Shown: positions 34,816 to 44,000 of the stretch, piece after piece
Layout: every line of letters begins with the position of its first letter
Numbering within the stretch: position 1 is the first letter of the stretch
Source: an uncultured Mycoplasmatota bacterium
Lineage (GTDB): Bacteria; Bacillota_I; Bacilli_A; RF39; UBA660
Direction: 5' to 3'
DNA: 64,000 nucleotides
Assembly (NCBI GenBank): GCA_900546275.1
Contig: URCH01000004.1
Span: forward strand, 33,278-97,277
Made by a program: the position numbers and the translations under genes
Notes under the pieces: model-generated
What the model was told of the DNA's origin: nothing
Databases searched by the model: none
The model's input: the letters and a program-made list of their open reading frames with translations, nothing else

Positions 34816-35451
34816 ATGAGATTAAAAAAAGTAAAAGGCGCACAAGAAAAAATAGATAAAAGTAAATATATTATAAAAAATCCTAAAGATTATAAAGGAA
34901 AATATAATGAGTTATTTAATAATGATAATAAAATTGAAATAGAAATTGGAATGGGTAAGGGAAATTTCATAATAGGTAAAGCATTAAAAAATCCTGACAT
35001 AAATTATATTGGAATAGAAAAATTTGATAGTGTAATGGTAAGAGCGGTAGAAAAATTAGAAGATATGGAAATAAAAAATTTAAAACTAATAAAAATAGAT
35101 GCAGAAGAAATAGATGAAATATTTGATAAAGAAGTAAGTACAGTATACCTTAATTTTTCAGACCCATGGCCTAAAAAAAGACATATAAAAAGAAGGCTTT
35201 CTAGTGATAATTTCTTAAAAAAATATGATGGTCTATTTAAACGTGAAAAAAGAATTGTAATGAAAACAGATAATAGAAAATTATTTGAGTATTCAATTAA
35301 ATCATTTACAGATTATGGATATAAAATAGAAGAATTGTCACTAGATTTATATAATGATGATATTATAGACAATGTTCAAACAGAATACGAATCAAAATTT
35401 GTTTCACTAGGACAAAGAATTTATATGATAAAAGTTTATAAAGAAGTGTAA
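34816..35451 (+). CDS. trmB: tRNA (guanine-N7-)-methyltransferase
   Basis: A 211-residue SAM-dependent enzyme that methylates G46 in the variable loop of tRNAs. It has the TrmB motif I region IEIGMGKGNFI (about residues 44-54), the YIGIEKFDSV segment and the family-specific NFSDPWPKKRHIKRRL (about residues 113-128), and ends with TEYESKFVSLGQRIY, as in other TrmB proteins. The start follows TGGAGGAC. It is a single-gene unit ending in a terminator. Confidence 0.95.
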   Translation: MRLKKVKGAQEKIDKSKYIIKNPKDYKGKYNELFNNDNKIEIEIGMGKGNFIIGKALKNPDINYIGIEKFDSVMVRAVEKLEDMEIKNLKLIKIDAEEIDEIFDKEVSTVYLNFSDPWPKKRHIKRRLSSDNFLKKYDGLFKREKRIVMKTDNRKLFEYSIKSFTDYGYKIEELSLDLYNDDIIDNVQTEYESKFVSLGQRIYMIKVYKEV

Positions 35452-35474
35452 TTATTAAATTACAACTTTTTTTA
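35444..35474 (+). terminator. Terminator after trmB
   Basis: AAGTGTAAT/ATTACAACTT stem with one bulged base, followed by T7. Confidence 0.65.
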
Positions 35475-35526
35475 GTATTAACTAGAAAAAAATATATATT
35501 AATGTTATAATTAATATGGTGATAAT

Positions 35527-36625
35527 ATGGAAATCTATGAATTATCAAACATATATAACGATTTTAACAAAAGAATATTAGAACTATGGAGGTTACTTTG
35601 ACGTAGATTCTAAAACTAAACAAATACATGATTTAGAATCAAAAATGTTACTTCCTAATTTTTGGGATTCAAAAAAAGATAGCGAAGCTACTATTTCACA
35701 ATTAAATGATTTAAAAAATAAAATAGAAAAAACAAAAAACTTGAAAAATAAAATAGAAAGTAACTTAGAATTTCTAGATTCCATAAAAACTGATATGGAT
35801 TTAGAAATAAAAAAATTACTAGAAGAAGATGTTGAAGTAATAAAAAAACAATTAGAATTACTTGAAATAGAAACTCTTTTAAATAAACCATATGATTCAT
35901 GTAATGCAATTTTAGAAATACATTCTGGTGCAGGTGGAACAGAAGCTTGTGACTGGGCAGAAATGCTTTATAGAATGTATCAAAGATGGTGTGAAAAAAA
36001 AGGATATAAGATAGAAGTAACAGATATGCAACAAGGTGATGAGGCTGGTATAAAAAGTTTGACAGCCATTGTAAAAGGAATAAATGCATATGGATATTTA
36101 AAAAATGAAAAAGGAATACATAGACTAGTAAGAATTTCTCCTTTTGATTCAAATTCGAGGAGACATACGTCATTTGCAGGAATTGATGTAACACCATTAT
36201 TTGATAATGAAAAAATAGATATAGAAATAAAACCATCAGATATAAGAGTTGATGTGTATAGAAGTAGCGGATGCGGTGGACAGGGAGTAAATACAACAGA
36301 TTCTGCAGTAAGAATAACACATATTCCAACAAAAATAGTTGTAACTTGCCAAAATGAAAGAAGTCAAATTCAAAATAAAGAAAAAGCTATGGAAGTTCTT
36401 ATGAGTAAATTATACAAATTAGAAATTGAGAAAAGAAATAATGAATTAAAAAATATAAAAGGTTCATTAGATGATATAAATTTTGGTTCACAAATAAGAA
36501 GTTATATAATGTGCCCTTATACACTTGTAAAAGATCATAGAACAAATGTAGAAGTTACAAATGTAAACAGTGTACTTGATGGAAATATAGATGTGTTTAT
36601 AAATAGTATTTTGAAGGAAGGATAG
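35527..36625 (+). CDS. prfB: Peptide chain release factor 2, with programmed +1 frameshift
   Basis: RF2 ends translation at UGA and UAA. The reading frame is split: 24 codons from the ATG at 35527 run to an in-frame TGA (35599-35601), preceded by the internal Shine-Dalgarno-like TGGAGG and CTT, the canonical CTT-TGA-C slippage site. A +1 shift at 35599 enters the long frame, giving 365 residues, the normal RF2 length. That frame holds the SPF stop-recognition motif (RISPFDSNSRRHTSF) and SGCGGQGVN, the GGQ motif for peptide release. The in-frame UGA makes RF2 control its own level. Annotators that skip the shift would start it too late, near 35645. Confidence 0.97.
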
Positions 36626-36626
36626 T

Positions 36627-37505
36627 ATGTTGTTTAAAAAAAGAAAAAATGAAAAATTAATACTTGAACAAATATATTCTAAAACAAGGTTAATTAGATA
36701 TTCCCAATTTATAATAGGCTTATTATTAGTTTCAGTAGCGTTTAATGCATTTATTCTACCAAATGATATAGTGTATGGCGTAAGTGGAATAGGTGTTATT
36801 TTAAATAAGACACTTAATATATCCCCATCACTGGTAATTTTAATTGGAGGAATTGCTTTATTAATATTAAGCTTTATAGTACTAGGAAAAGAAAAAACTA
36901 AAAATTCGATAGTGGGTTCACTTCTATATCCTGTGTTTGTAGAACTTACAAGTTGGATAGTAAAATATATTGATTTAGGTTCAACAGAAACCGTAGTTGT
37001 AGTATTGTTTGGAGCTGTTATAAGTGGTGTTGGTTTTGGACTAATATTTAAATCAGGATTCACGACAGGTGGAACCGATATATTAAATCAAATAGTTTCA
37101 GAAAAAGCAAAAGTTTCTATTGGTAAATCAATGATATTTACAGATGGAGTAATAATAGTTAGTTCGCTTTTCGTATTTGGATGGCAAAAATTTATTTATT
37201 CAATTATAAATATGTATATAATAAGTGTTATGACAGATAAGGTAATACTTGGTATATCAAGCTCAAAAACTTTCTATATAATTACAGAAAAAGAAGACGA
37301 AGTAAAAAAATTTATACTAGATTATTTAAGCCATGGAATTACTGTGTTAGAAGCAAGAGGTGGGTATACAAATTCAAAACAAAAAGTTATAATGTGTACA
37401 ATACCTACAAAAGAATATTTCAAAGCAAAAGAAGGTATTCATGCTATAGATAAAGAAGCTTTTTTCATAGTTACTGATGCGTATGAAGTTTATGGAGGTG
37501 CATAA
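36627..37505 (+). CDS. YitT family membrane protein (DUF2179)
   Basis: A 292-residue protein with five or six membrane helices in the first 200 residues, including LPNDIVYGVSGIGVILNK and the GFGLIFKSGFTTGGTDIL segment, and a C-terminal cytoplasmic DUF2179 domain with the pattern HGITVLEARGGYTNSKQKVIMC. The transported substrate of the family is not known. It starts one base after prfB ends, with AAGGAAGGA in the prfB end, and is followed one base later by ftsE, so prfB-yitT-ftsE-ftsX is one operon. Confidence 0.88.
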   Translation: MLFKKRKNEKLILEQIYSKTRLIRYSQFIIGLLLVSVAFNAFILPNDIVYGVSGIGVILNKTLNISPSLVILIGGIALLILSFIVLGKEKTKNSIVGSLLYPVFVELTSWIVKYIDLGSTETVVVVLFGAVISGVGFGLIFKSGFTTGGTDILNQIVSEKAKVSIGKSMIFTDGVIIVSSLFVFGWQKFIYSIINMYIISVMTDKVILGISSSKTFYIITEKEDEVKKFILDYLSHGITVLEARGGYTNSKQKVIMCTIPTKEYFKAKEGIHAIDKEAFFIVTDAYEVYGGA

Positions 37506-37506
37506 A

Positions 37507-38202
37507 ATGGATTTAATTAGATTTAAAAATGTAACTAAAAAATATAAAAACGGTGTAACTGCCGTTAATGATATTAGCCTTTCAATACAAAAAGGTGATT
37601 TTGTATTTATAATAGGATCAACAGGTTGTGGTAAATCATCACTTATAAAGATGCTTTATAGAGAAGAAAAACCAACATCTGGTAAAATCTTGTTGGGTGG
37701 AATAGATGTAGCTAAATTAAAAAACTGGAGAGTTTATAAAATAAGAAGAAAAATAGGCGTTGTATTTCAGGACTTTAAATTACTTCAAAAGCTTACTGTA
37801 TATGAAAATGTGGCTTTTGCACTAGAAATATTTGGACTTCCAAAATCAGAAATATTTAAAAGAGTAACAAAAGTACTAGATTTAGTTGGATTAAAAAGTA
37901 AAGCAAAACAATATCCTACACAATTATCAGGTGGAGAACAACAAAGAGTTGCAATCGCACGTGCTATTATAAATGAACCAAAACTACTTATTTGTGATGA
38001 ACCAACGGGAAACCTAGATGAAACAACTAGTATGGAAATAATGGAAGTATTAAATGAGGTTAATAAGCTTGGAACTACAATAATTATGGTTACACATGAT
38101 ACTGAAATTGTAGATAAAATGAAGAAAAGAGTTATTTTACTTGATTCAGGTAGAATTTTAAAAGATTATGAGAAAGGAACTTATGTACATGAAAGCAATT
38201 AG
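37507..38202 (+). CDS. ftsE: Cell division ATP-binding protein FtsE
   Basis: A 231-residue ABC ATPase. Walker A is GSTGCGKSS (about residues 37-45), the Q-loop is VFQDFKLL, the signature is LSGGEQQR, and Walker B ends ICDEPTGNLD. FtsE pairs with FtsX to activate septal or lateral peptidoglycan hydrolases. In Firmicutes prfB commonly precedes ftsEX, as here. The start at 37507 follows GGAGGTG that lies in the end of the YitT gene. Confidence 0.95.
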   Translation: MDLIRFKNVTKKYKNGVTAVNDISLSIQKGDFVFIIGSTGCGKSSLIKMLYREEKPTSGKILLGGIDVAKLKNWRVYKIRRKIGVVFQDFKLLQKLTVYENVAFALEIFGLPKSEIFKRVTKVLDLVGLKSKAKQYPTQLSGGEQQRVAIARAIINEPKLLICDEPTGNLDETTSMEIMEVLNEVNKLGTTIIMVTHDTEIVDKMKKRVILLDSGRILKDYEKGTYVHESN

Positions 38203-39118
38203 AATTTTTGGAAGAAATATAAGGGATGCATTTAAAAGTGTTTTTAGAAACTTTTCGCTTTCATTTGCTTCAATCTCATGTATAACAATAACTCTTTTAG
38301 TAGTATCAATTGCAGTAATACTTTCATATAACGTAAATAACTTTACAAAACTAGTTGAACAAGATGTAACAATTGTTACATTTATGGATAAAGAGACAAC
38401 AAAAGAAAAAGCAGAAGAATATGTAGAAAAAGTAAAACATTTAGATGGTGTTGAAACTGTTGAATATCAATCAAAAGTACAAATTGCAGAAGAAATGATG
38501 GAATCATCTGATGTTTATAATAACATAATGAATGAATGGAAAGTAGATGGAAAATGGGTAGAAAAAGAAATACCATTACAACCAACTTTACTTGTTAAAG
38601 CAACATCATTAAAGAAAATAGATGGTGTGGCAAAAGAAATACAAAATCTAGATCCAGATAAAACAACAATTAAATTAGTTAAATATGGTGAAGATATGGT
38701 TAAACAATTAATTTCTTTATTTGATATAGTTAGAAAAATAGGCGTTGGAGTAGTGGTAGCTTTAATAGTAGTTACAGCATTCTTAATTTCAAATACAATC
38801 AAAATAACTATATTCTCAAGAAAAAAAGAAATAGAGATAATGAGATTAGTTGGAGCTTCAAATATAAATATAAAAATACCATTTATATTTGAAGGATTGT
38901 TTTTAGGAATACTTGGTTCAATAATACCAATAATTGCAACTACATATGGTTATGTTGCAATATTCAAAAACTTTAATGGTCAATTATTCTCACCATTTAT
39001 AAGATTAATAACACCAGAACCATTTATCTATTTAGTTTCAGGTATATTATTATTAATAGGTATGTTAGTAGGTATGTTTGGAAGTTATTTAGCTGTAAGA
39101 AAACATTTAAAAATATAA
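38189..39118 (+). CDS. ftsX: Cell division protein FtsX
   Basis: A 309-residue membrane protein: short basic N-terminus, first membrane helix (about 20-45), an extracellular domain (about 50-165), then three C-terminal helices, the standard FtsX layout. The conserved EIEIMRLVGASN segment lies near residue 218. FtsX transmits FtsE ATP hydrolysis to wall hydrolases. ATGs at 38168, 38183 and 38189 are in frame. The site AAAGGA fits 38183 or 38189, and family alignment favours 38189. It overlaps ftsE by 14 bases. Confidence 0.92.
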   Translation: MKAIRIFGRNIRDAFKSVFRNFSLSFASISCITITLLVVSIAVILSYNVNNFTKLVEQDVTIVTFMDKETTKEKAEEYVEKVKHLDGVETVEYQSKVQIAEEMMESSDVYNNIMNEWKVDGKWVEKEIPLQPTLLVKATSLKKIDGVAKEIQNLDPDKTTIKLVKYGEDMVKQLISLFDIVRKIGVGVVVALIVVTAFLISNTIKITIFSRKKEIEIMRLVGASNINIKIPFIFEGLFLGILGSIIPIIATTYGYVAIFKNFNGQLFSPFIRLITPEPFIYLVSGILLLIGMLVGMFGSYLAVRKHLKI

Positions 39119-39151
39119 AAAAAGTACTTCATTTTGAAGTACTATTTTTTT
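39116..39151. terminator. Bidirectional terminator between ftsX and the DUF308 gene
   Basis: AGTACTTC/GAAGTACT stem with A-run before and T-run after. Confidence 0.8.
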
Positions 39152-39678
39152 ATTACATCTTTATTTTTTTGACTTAGTGTCATAATATATCCAATTAATG
39201 AAATAATAGAATATATAATTAGAACTAATCCTATTGAAGAGAATACTAAGTTAGATTTAAGTATTACATATAATCCTATTAATATAAGAATAATTGAAAC
39301 AACTAATAAACTAATCCAAATTTTAGATTCAATTTTCTTTAAATTAAGAGATATTACTAATTTATTAATACCACTTATTAATATCCATGCTCCAATAAAA
39401 ATTCTAAATACTAGTTCAATTATTGAACTACATATTATTAATATAAATCCAATTACTACACATATTATACCAAAGGTTAAAACAGAATCGTGATTAATAT
39501 CATCTTTTGCCTTAACTGCTTCAATTATTTTTACAACTCCAATTGTTATCATAATTATACCAAATATGTATGATATAAAAGCAACAATTCCATTTGGATT
39601 TAAGAATAATATAAGACCAACAATCAAAAATAGTAAAGAACTAATTAAATTAGATGGCTGTTTCATTATTTTTGACAT
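39142..39678 (-). CDS. DUF308 (HdeD-like) membrane protein
   Basis: A 178-residue protein with six hydrophobic segments in two sets, typical of DUF308/HdeD proteins (LLFLIVGLILFLNPNGIV near the start and GAWILISGINKLV in the middle). HdeD is involved in acid resistance in E. coli, but the role in Firmicutes is unknown. It is transcribed away from the lipoprotein gene downstream of it on the plus map and is convergent with ftsX. Confidence 0.75.
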   Translation of the reverse strand: MSKIMKQPSNLISSLLFLIVGLILFLNPNGIVAFISYIFGIIMITIGVVKIIEAVKAKDDINHDSVLTFGIICVVIGFILIICSSIIELVFRIFIGAWILISGINKLVISLNLKKIESKIWISLLVVSIILILIGLYVILKSNLVFSSIGLVLIIYSIISLIGYIMTLSQKNKDVIKK

Positions 39679-39726
39679 ATATTCACCTCAAGCATAATTC
39701 TACACCTAAATATCAAAAATTACAAC

Positions 39727-40155
39727 TTATTCTAAAACACAATAAAAACCTTTTTCAGTTAAATTATTATTTAAATAATCTATTGACACATTTTTATCAA
39801 CATTTAATTTAGAAAGGCTATCATTGGTATCAGACATAGTTATATTTATATTACAAAGAATATCCTTTTCATTTCTTGTTAAAACATAATTTGAACCTTT
39901 AATTGAATCTATTACAATCTTTTTTTCTTTTTCAAAATAAGAATATAAATCATCCATATACTTTAACATATCACTATCAAATATAATTTTTTTAGTAGTA
40001 GAATAGTTGATAAGTTTTTTTTTATTAAAAATATAAATTTCGTTATCTATTTCTTTTCCATAAATAGTTGAATAATTAGTTTTAGAACATTTTAAAGTTT
40101 CATTAGAACACCCACAAATAAAAAATATTAAAAATAAACTTATAAATTTCTTCAC
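39727..40155 (-). CDS. Putative lipoprotein of unknown function
   Basis: A 142-residue protein with a lipoprotein signal: Lys-Lys start, hydrophobic stretch and lipobox FICGC (Cys at about residue 16). The mature part has several Cys, Asn-rich and Lys-rich regions and no recognised motif. It is on the minus strand, divergent from polA; the 50-base gap holds an extended -10 (TGTTATAAT, 40181-40189) for polA. Confidence 0.6.
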   Translation of the reverse strand: MKKFISLFLIFFICGCSNETLKCSKTNYSTIYGKEIDNEIYIFNKKKLINYSTTKKIIFDSDMLKYMDDLYSYFEKEKKIVIDSIKGSNYVLTRNEKDILCNINITMSDTNDSLSKLNVDKNVSIDYLNNNLTEKGFYCVLE

Positions 40156-40205
40156 TTAACATCACTACTTTATTAATATGTGTTATAATTAAATAGGTGA
40201 ATGTC

Positions 40206-42794
40206 ATGGAAAAAATAATATTAGTAGACGGAAATAACTTACTTTTTAGAAGTTACTATGCAACTGCATATAATGGTAATTTTATGAAAAATAGTAAAGG
40301 TTTTCCAACAAATGCATTATTTGGGTTTTCAAATATGATAAATAAAATAATTTTAGAAGAAAAACCAACATATATTTTAGTTGCATTCGATAAAGGAAAA
40401 ACATTTAGGCATGAAAAATATAGTGAATATAAAGCTGGTAGAATAGAAATGCCAGATGAATTAAGACTCCAGTTTCCTATAGCAAAAAAATTACTGGAAT
40501 TAATGGGAATTAAATATTATGAAATAGAAAATTATGAAGCTGATGATATAATTGGTACATTTTCAAAGTTTTGCGATAATACAAAATATACAGGAACTAT
40601 TATAAGTAGCGACAAAGATTTATTACAATTAATAACGGATAGTGTTGATATCAAATTACTTAAATCAAAAGATTATATAAGATATAATCCAGAAAGTTTT
40701 TATGAAGAATATAAGATAAAACCAATAAATATAATAGATTTAAAATCACTTATGGGAGATAGTTCAGATAATATAAAAGGTGTTAAAGGGATTGGTGAAA
40801 AAACTGCTTTAAAACTACTTCAAGAATATAAGACTTTAAACGGTATATATGAAAATATAGATAAAATTAGTGGTAAAACAAAAGAAAAATTAATAGATGG
40901 AAAAAATGATGCATATATAAGCTATGAACTTGCTACAATTGTTACAAACGTACCAATAGAAATAAGTATAGATGATATAAAATATAAGGGAAATCAAGCT
41001 GGACTTAATGATTTATATGAAGAACTAGAATTTTATTCATTTTTAAAAAAAGATAAAGTAGAAAAGGAAATTACAAAACCTTTTGATGTAAAAATAATTA
41101 AAAATATAGACGAAATAAACGTAGAAGGAGATTGCGCAGTTTATCTAGAAATTCTTGGAACTAATTACCACAATTCAAAAATACTGGGTATGGGAGTATA
41201 TAATGAAAATAGTAGTATTTATATACCATTAGAAATTTTAAAACAACAACCTGATTTCTTGCTAAAGAATAATAAATATACATATGATATAAAAAAAACT
41301 TATGTTTCATTTAAATGGAACAATATAAATATAGATAATATAAATTATGATGCAATGATAGCAGGTTATTTACTTGATTATAATGTAAAAGATGATATTG
41401 CATATTTAGCTAATCAATTTGATTATGATATTCCTTTCTATGAAAATATATATGGAAAAAATAATAAACTTAGTGAACCAAACAACGTTGATATAATTGC
41501 TTATAATTCAGTATTAAAAGCAAAATTTATATATGAAACTTATAATATATTTAATGAAAAATTAAATAATGAAAATATGATTGAGTTATTTAATGATATT
41601 GAAATACCACTTTCTTATACGTTAGGTGATATGGAATATAATGGAGTATATGTAGATAAAGAAATATTAAATCAAATGGGTATTGAAATAAAAAATAAGA
41701 TATTTGAAGTAGAAAAAAATATATATGAAATCGTTGGACATGAATTCAACATTTCTTCACCACAACAATTAGGAACAGTTTTGTTTGAAGAATTAAATTT
41801 ACCATCTAAGAAAAAAGGAAAAACAGGGTATTCTACCGCAGCAGACGTTTTAAATAAATTGGTTGATAAACATCCTATTATAAATATGATAATAGAATAT
41901 AGAATGCTTACAAAATTATATAATACATATATAGAAGGATTAATTTCATCAATACATCCAGATGGAAAAGTGCATACAATTTATACACAAACTTTAACTC
42001 GCACAGGTAGACTATCTTCAATAGAGCCAAACTTACAAAATATTCCAATTAGATATGAATATGGTAAATTAATACGTAAAGCTTTTTTACCTTCGCCAAA
42101 TTCACTTATTTTAAGTTCTGACTATTCACAAATAGAACTTAGGGTACTTGCGCATATGGCAAATGTAGAAGCTTTGATAGATGCATTTAATAATGATATT
42201 GATATTCATACAAAAACAGCAAGTGATATATTTAATGTACCAATTAATGAAGTTACAAAAAGTATGAGAAGAATTGCAAAAGCTGTAAACTTTGGAATTA
42301 TTTATGGAATTAGTGGGTATGGTCTTTCTGAAAATTTAGGAATAAGTACTAAAGAAGCTTCAAACTTCATAGAACAATATCTAGATACATATCCAGGAAT
42401 AAAAACATATATGGATGAAACTATAAAAAAAGCACATGAAGATAAATATGTAAAAACATTATTCAATAGAAAAAGAAATATTCCAGAAATTGATAATAAG
42501 AATTATATGATAAGAAGTGGAGCAGAAAGAATAGCTTTAAATACACCAATACAAGGTACAAGTGCTGATATAATTAAAATAGCAATGGTTGAAGCCTCAA
42601 AAAAATTAAAAGAAAGTAATATGAAAACAAAAATGATTTTACAAGTACATGACGAATTAATATTTGACGTTTTTAAAGACGAATTAGATAAAGTTAAAGA
42701 AATAGTTAAAGAAACTATGGAAGGCGTTTGTAAAATGAGTGTACCTTTAAAGGTTGATATTGAAGTGGGAACAGATTGGTATGAAGCAAAATAA
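40206..42794 (+). CDS. polA: DNA polymerase I
   Basis: An 862-residue protein. The N-terminal 5'-3' exonuclease (FEN) domain has LVDGNNLLFRSYY, EADDIIGT, SSDKDLLQL and GDSSDNIKGVKGIGEKTA. The middle domain corresponds to the 3'-5' exonuclease but lacks its acidic metal ligands (the usual FDTET start is not seen), as in Bacillus Pol I. The polymerase domain has SSDYSQIELR (motif A), RRIAKAVNFGIIYGIS (motif B) and VHDELIFDV (motif C). It fills gaps and removes primers. The ATG at 40206 after AGGTGAAT is chosen over a GTG at 40197. Confidence 0.95.
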   Translation: MEKIILVDGNNLLFRSYYATAYNGNFMKNSKGFPTNALFGFSNMINKIILEEKPTYILVAFDKGKTFRHEKYSEYKAGRIEMPDELRLQFPIAKKLLELMGIKYYEIENYEADDIIGTFSKFCDNTKYTGTIISSDKDLLQLITDSVDIKLLKSKDYIRYNPESFYEEYKIKPINIIDLKSLMGDSSDNIKGVKGIGEKTALKLLQEYKTLNGIYENIDKISGKTKEKLIDGKNDAYISYELATIVTNVPIEISIDDIKYKGNQAGLNDLYEELEFYSFLKKDKVEKEITKPFDVKIIKNIDEINVEGDCAVYLEILGTNYHNSKILGMGVYNENSSIYIPLEILKQQPDFLLKNNKYTYDIKKTYVSFKWNNINIDNINYDAMIAGYLLDYNVKDDIAYLANQFDYDIPFYENIYGKNNKLSEPNNVDIIAYNSVLKAKFIYETYNIFNEKLNNENMIELFNDIEIPLSYTLGDMEYNGVYVDKEILNQMGIEIKNKIFEVEKNIYEIVGHEFNISSPQQLGTVLFEELNLPSKKKGKTGYSTAADVLNKLVDKHPIINMIIEYRMLTKLYNTYIEGLISSIHPDGKVHTIYTQTLTRTGRLSSIEPNLQNIPIRYEYGKLIRKAFLPSPNSLILSSDYSQIELRVLAHMANVEALIDAFNNDIDIHTKTASDIFNVPINEVTKSMRRIAKAVNFGIIYGISGYGLSENLGISTKEASNFIEQYLDTYPGIKTYMDETIKKAHEDKYVKTLFNRKRNIPEIDNKNYMIRSGAERIALNTPIQGTSADIIKIAMVEASKKLKESNMKTKMILQVHDELIFDVFKDELDKVKEIVKETMEGVCKMSVPLKVDIEVGTDWYEAK

Positions 42795-42796
42795 TG

Positions 42797-42825
42797 TTTA
42801 CAAACCATTAAATATAATGTATAAT
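42797..42825 (+). promoter_or_regulatory. Promoter of the pilin-like secreted protein gene
   Basis: TTTACA (42797-42802), 17-base spacer, TATAAT (42820-42825), starting two bases after the polA stop. Confidence 0.6.
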
Positions 42826-42848
42826 TTATTTAGAATTGAGGTAAAACT

Positions 42849-43775
42849 ATGAAAAAAAATAAAACATTCATATTTATTATTCCATTCATATTTATTTCTT
42901 TTTTATGCTTTGTAAATAATGTCGAAGCAAAAAAGGTGTGTGATCTTGGTGGTGGAGAACCTGATGAAAAGGGAAAATGTTCTGTAGAAATTCCAGATGC
43001 TTATCATTTTCTTAATAGTATGGGGACTCCTTATTGTGAAGATGATAAAATACCTGATAAATATAAAAAGTATATTGATTCAAAGGAAAGAAATTCATAC
43101 GCTGGTGCAGACGCAAACTCAAAAAAATGTTATTTTGTATATGATGCGGTAGAAAAAAAAGAATCAGTATCGCAAACCAGCACTTCTAATACTTCAAGTA
43201 CTACAAAGACAACCACAAGTTCAGATGATGTTAAACTTTATAGAACAGTAAGATGTGGTAATACTGAATTGCCAGAAAATTTAGTAAAATTGATATCTAT
43301 TGCTATAACAGCAATTCAAGTAGTAACACCACTTATATTAATAGTTACTGGAATGCTTGATTTCTTAAAAGCAACAACATCATCAAACGAAGATGGAATA
43401 AAAAAAGCTCAACAAACTTTTGTAAGAAGATTAATAGCAGGTGCAGCAGTATTCTTAATAATTCTAGTTGTTAAAATAGTAGTTGGACTTGTAAATACCA
43501 AGGATAGTGGCAATGCAATTAAATGTATTGATAGTATTCTTAATTTTAAATCGTATGATGATCAAAGAGATGAAGCAATTGAAAATACAGCTTCAAGTTG
43601 TATAGAATTATATAAAAATGGAAAAGATTATAATAATTGTATATGTGGACTTGCGGTTACAATCTATAACACTGAAGGTGGAAAAATTCCAGACAGTATT
43701 AAAAAATATGATGAATTAAATAAATTAGTACAATCATATGAAGGAATAAATAATTTGTCTGAATGTCCAAAATAA
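42849..43775 (+). CDS. Secreted/membrane protein with a T4SS pilin-like (VirB2/TrbC) core
   Basis: A 308-residue protein with a cleavable-looking signal (about residues 1-27, ending VEAKK), a Cys-containing extracellular region (about 28-105), a Ser/Thr-rich linker (about 107-128), two membrane helices separated by a short loop (about 147-172 and 193-216) and a second Cys-rich region. The two-helix core (SIAITAIQVVTPLILIV...VRRLIAGAAVFLIILVV) resembles VirB2/TrbC-type pilins. Eight or more Cys outside the helices suggest disulphides. No secretion genes are nearby. The function is unknown. Confidence 0.6.
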   Translation: MKKNKTFIFIIPFIFISFLCFVNNVEAKKVCDLGGGEPDEKGKCSVEIPDAYHFLNSMGTPYCEDDKIPDKYKKYIDSKERNSYAGADANSKKCYFVYDAVEKKESVSQTSTSNTSSTTKTTTSSDDVKLYRTVRCGNTELPENLVKLISIAITAIQVVTPLILIVTGMLDFLKATTSSNEDGIKKAQQTFVRRLIAGAAVFLIILVVKIVVGLVNTKDSGNAIKCIDSILNFKSYDDQRDEAIENTASSCIELYKNGKDYNNCICGLAVTIYNTEGGKIPDSIKKYDELNKLVQSYEGINNLSECPK

Positions 43776-43782
43776 AAAAATT

Positions 43783-43985
43783 GATGATAGAGAAAAGTAA
43801 TAAATATATTATTTAATAGAAAGCTAATGGTTGATGGAAATTAGTAATAAGTATTTATGAATCTACTCTTGAAAGACTTGAAAACAAGTCCGGTCGTCTA
43901 AAAGATCGTTATAAAAATTAAGATAAAAAGAGGATGGTACCGTGCTATAAGATAAAAGCACTCCTTACACATGCTTTTTTTCTAT
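43783..43985 (+). promoter_or_regulatory. T-box riboswitch controlling serS (serine specifier)
   Basis: The 225-base leader has the T-box landmarks: stem I with an AGAAAAGTA bulge side and the loop GGTTGATGGAAA, the specifier region GAATCTA (Ser codon TCT at 43862-43864 followed by A), a GACTTG/CAAGTC hairpin, and the T-box sequence GAGGATGGTACCGTG (43930-43944). The terminator pairs AGGA...GTGCT with AGCAC TCCT and is followed by TTTTTTT. Uncharged tRNA-Ser should stabilise the antiterminator and allow serS transcription. Confidence 0.93.
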
Positions 43986-44000
43986 ATATAGGAGGAAAAT

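Noticed and set aside
35691..36332. A 213-codon minus-strand frame across prfB
   Set aside because: It is the reverse of the RF2 gene, low in complexity (Leu/Phe/His-rich), lacks a ribosome-binding site and overlaps a certain gene.
36488..37063. A 191-codon minus-strand frame across the prfB/yitT junction
   Set aside because: Lies opposite two certain genes and has the composition of a shadow frame (Asn/Ser/Pro from reversed AT-rich codons).
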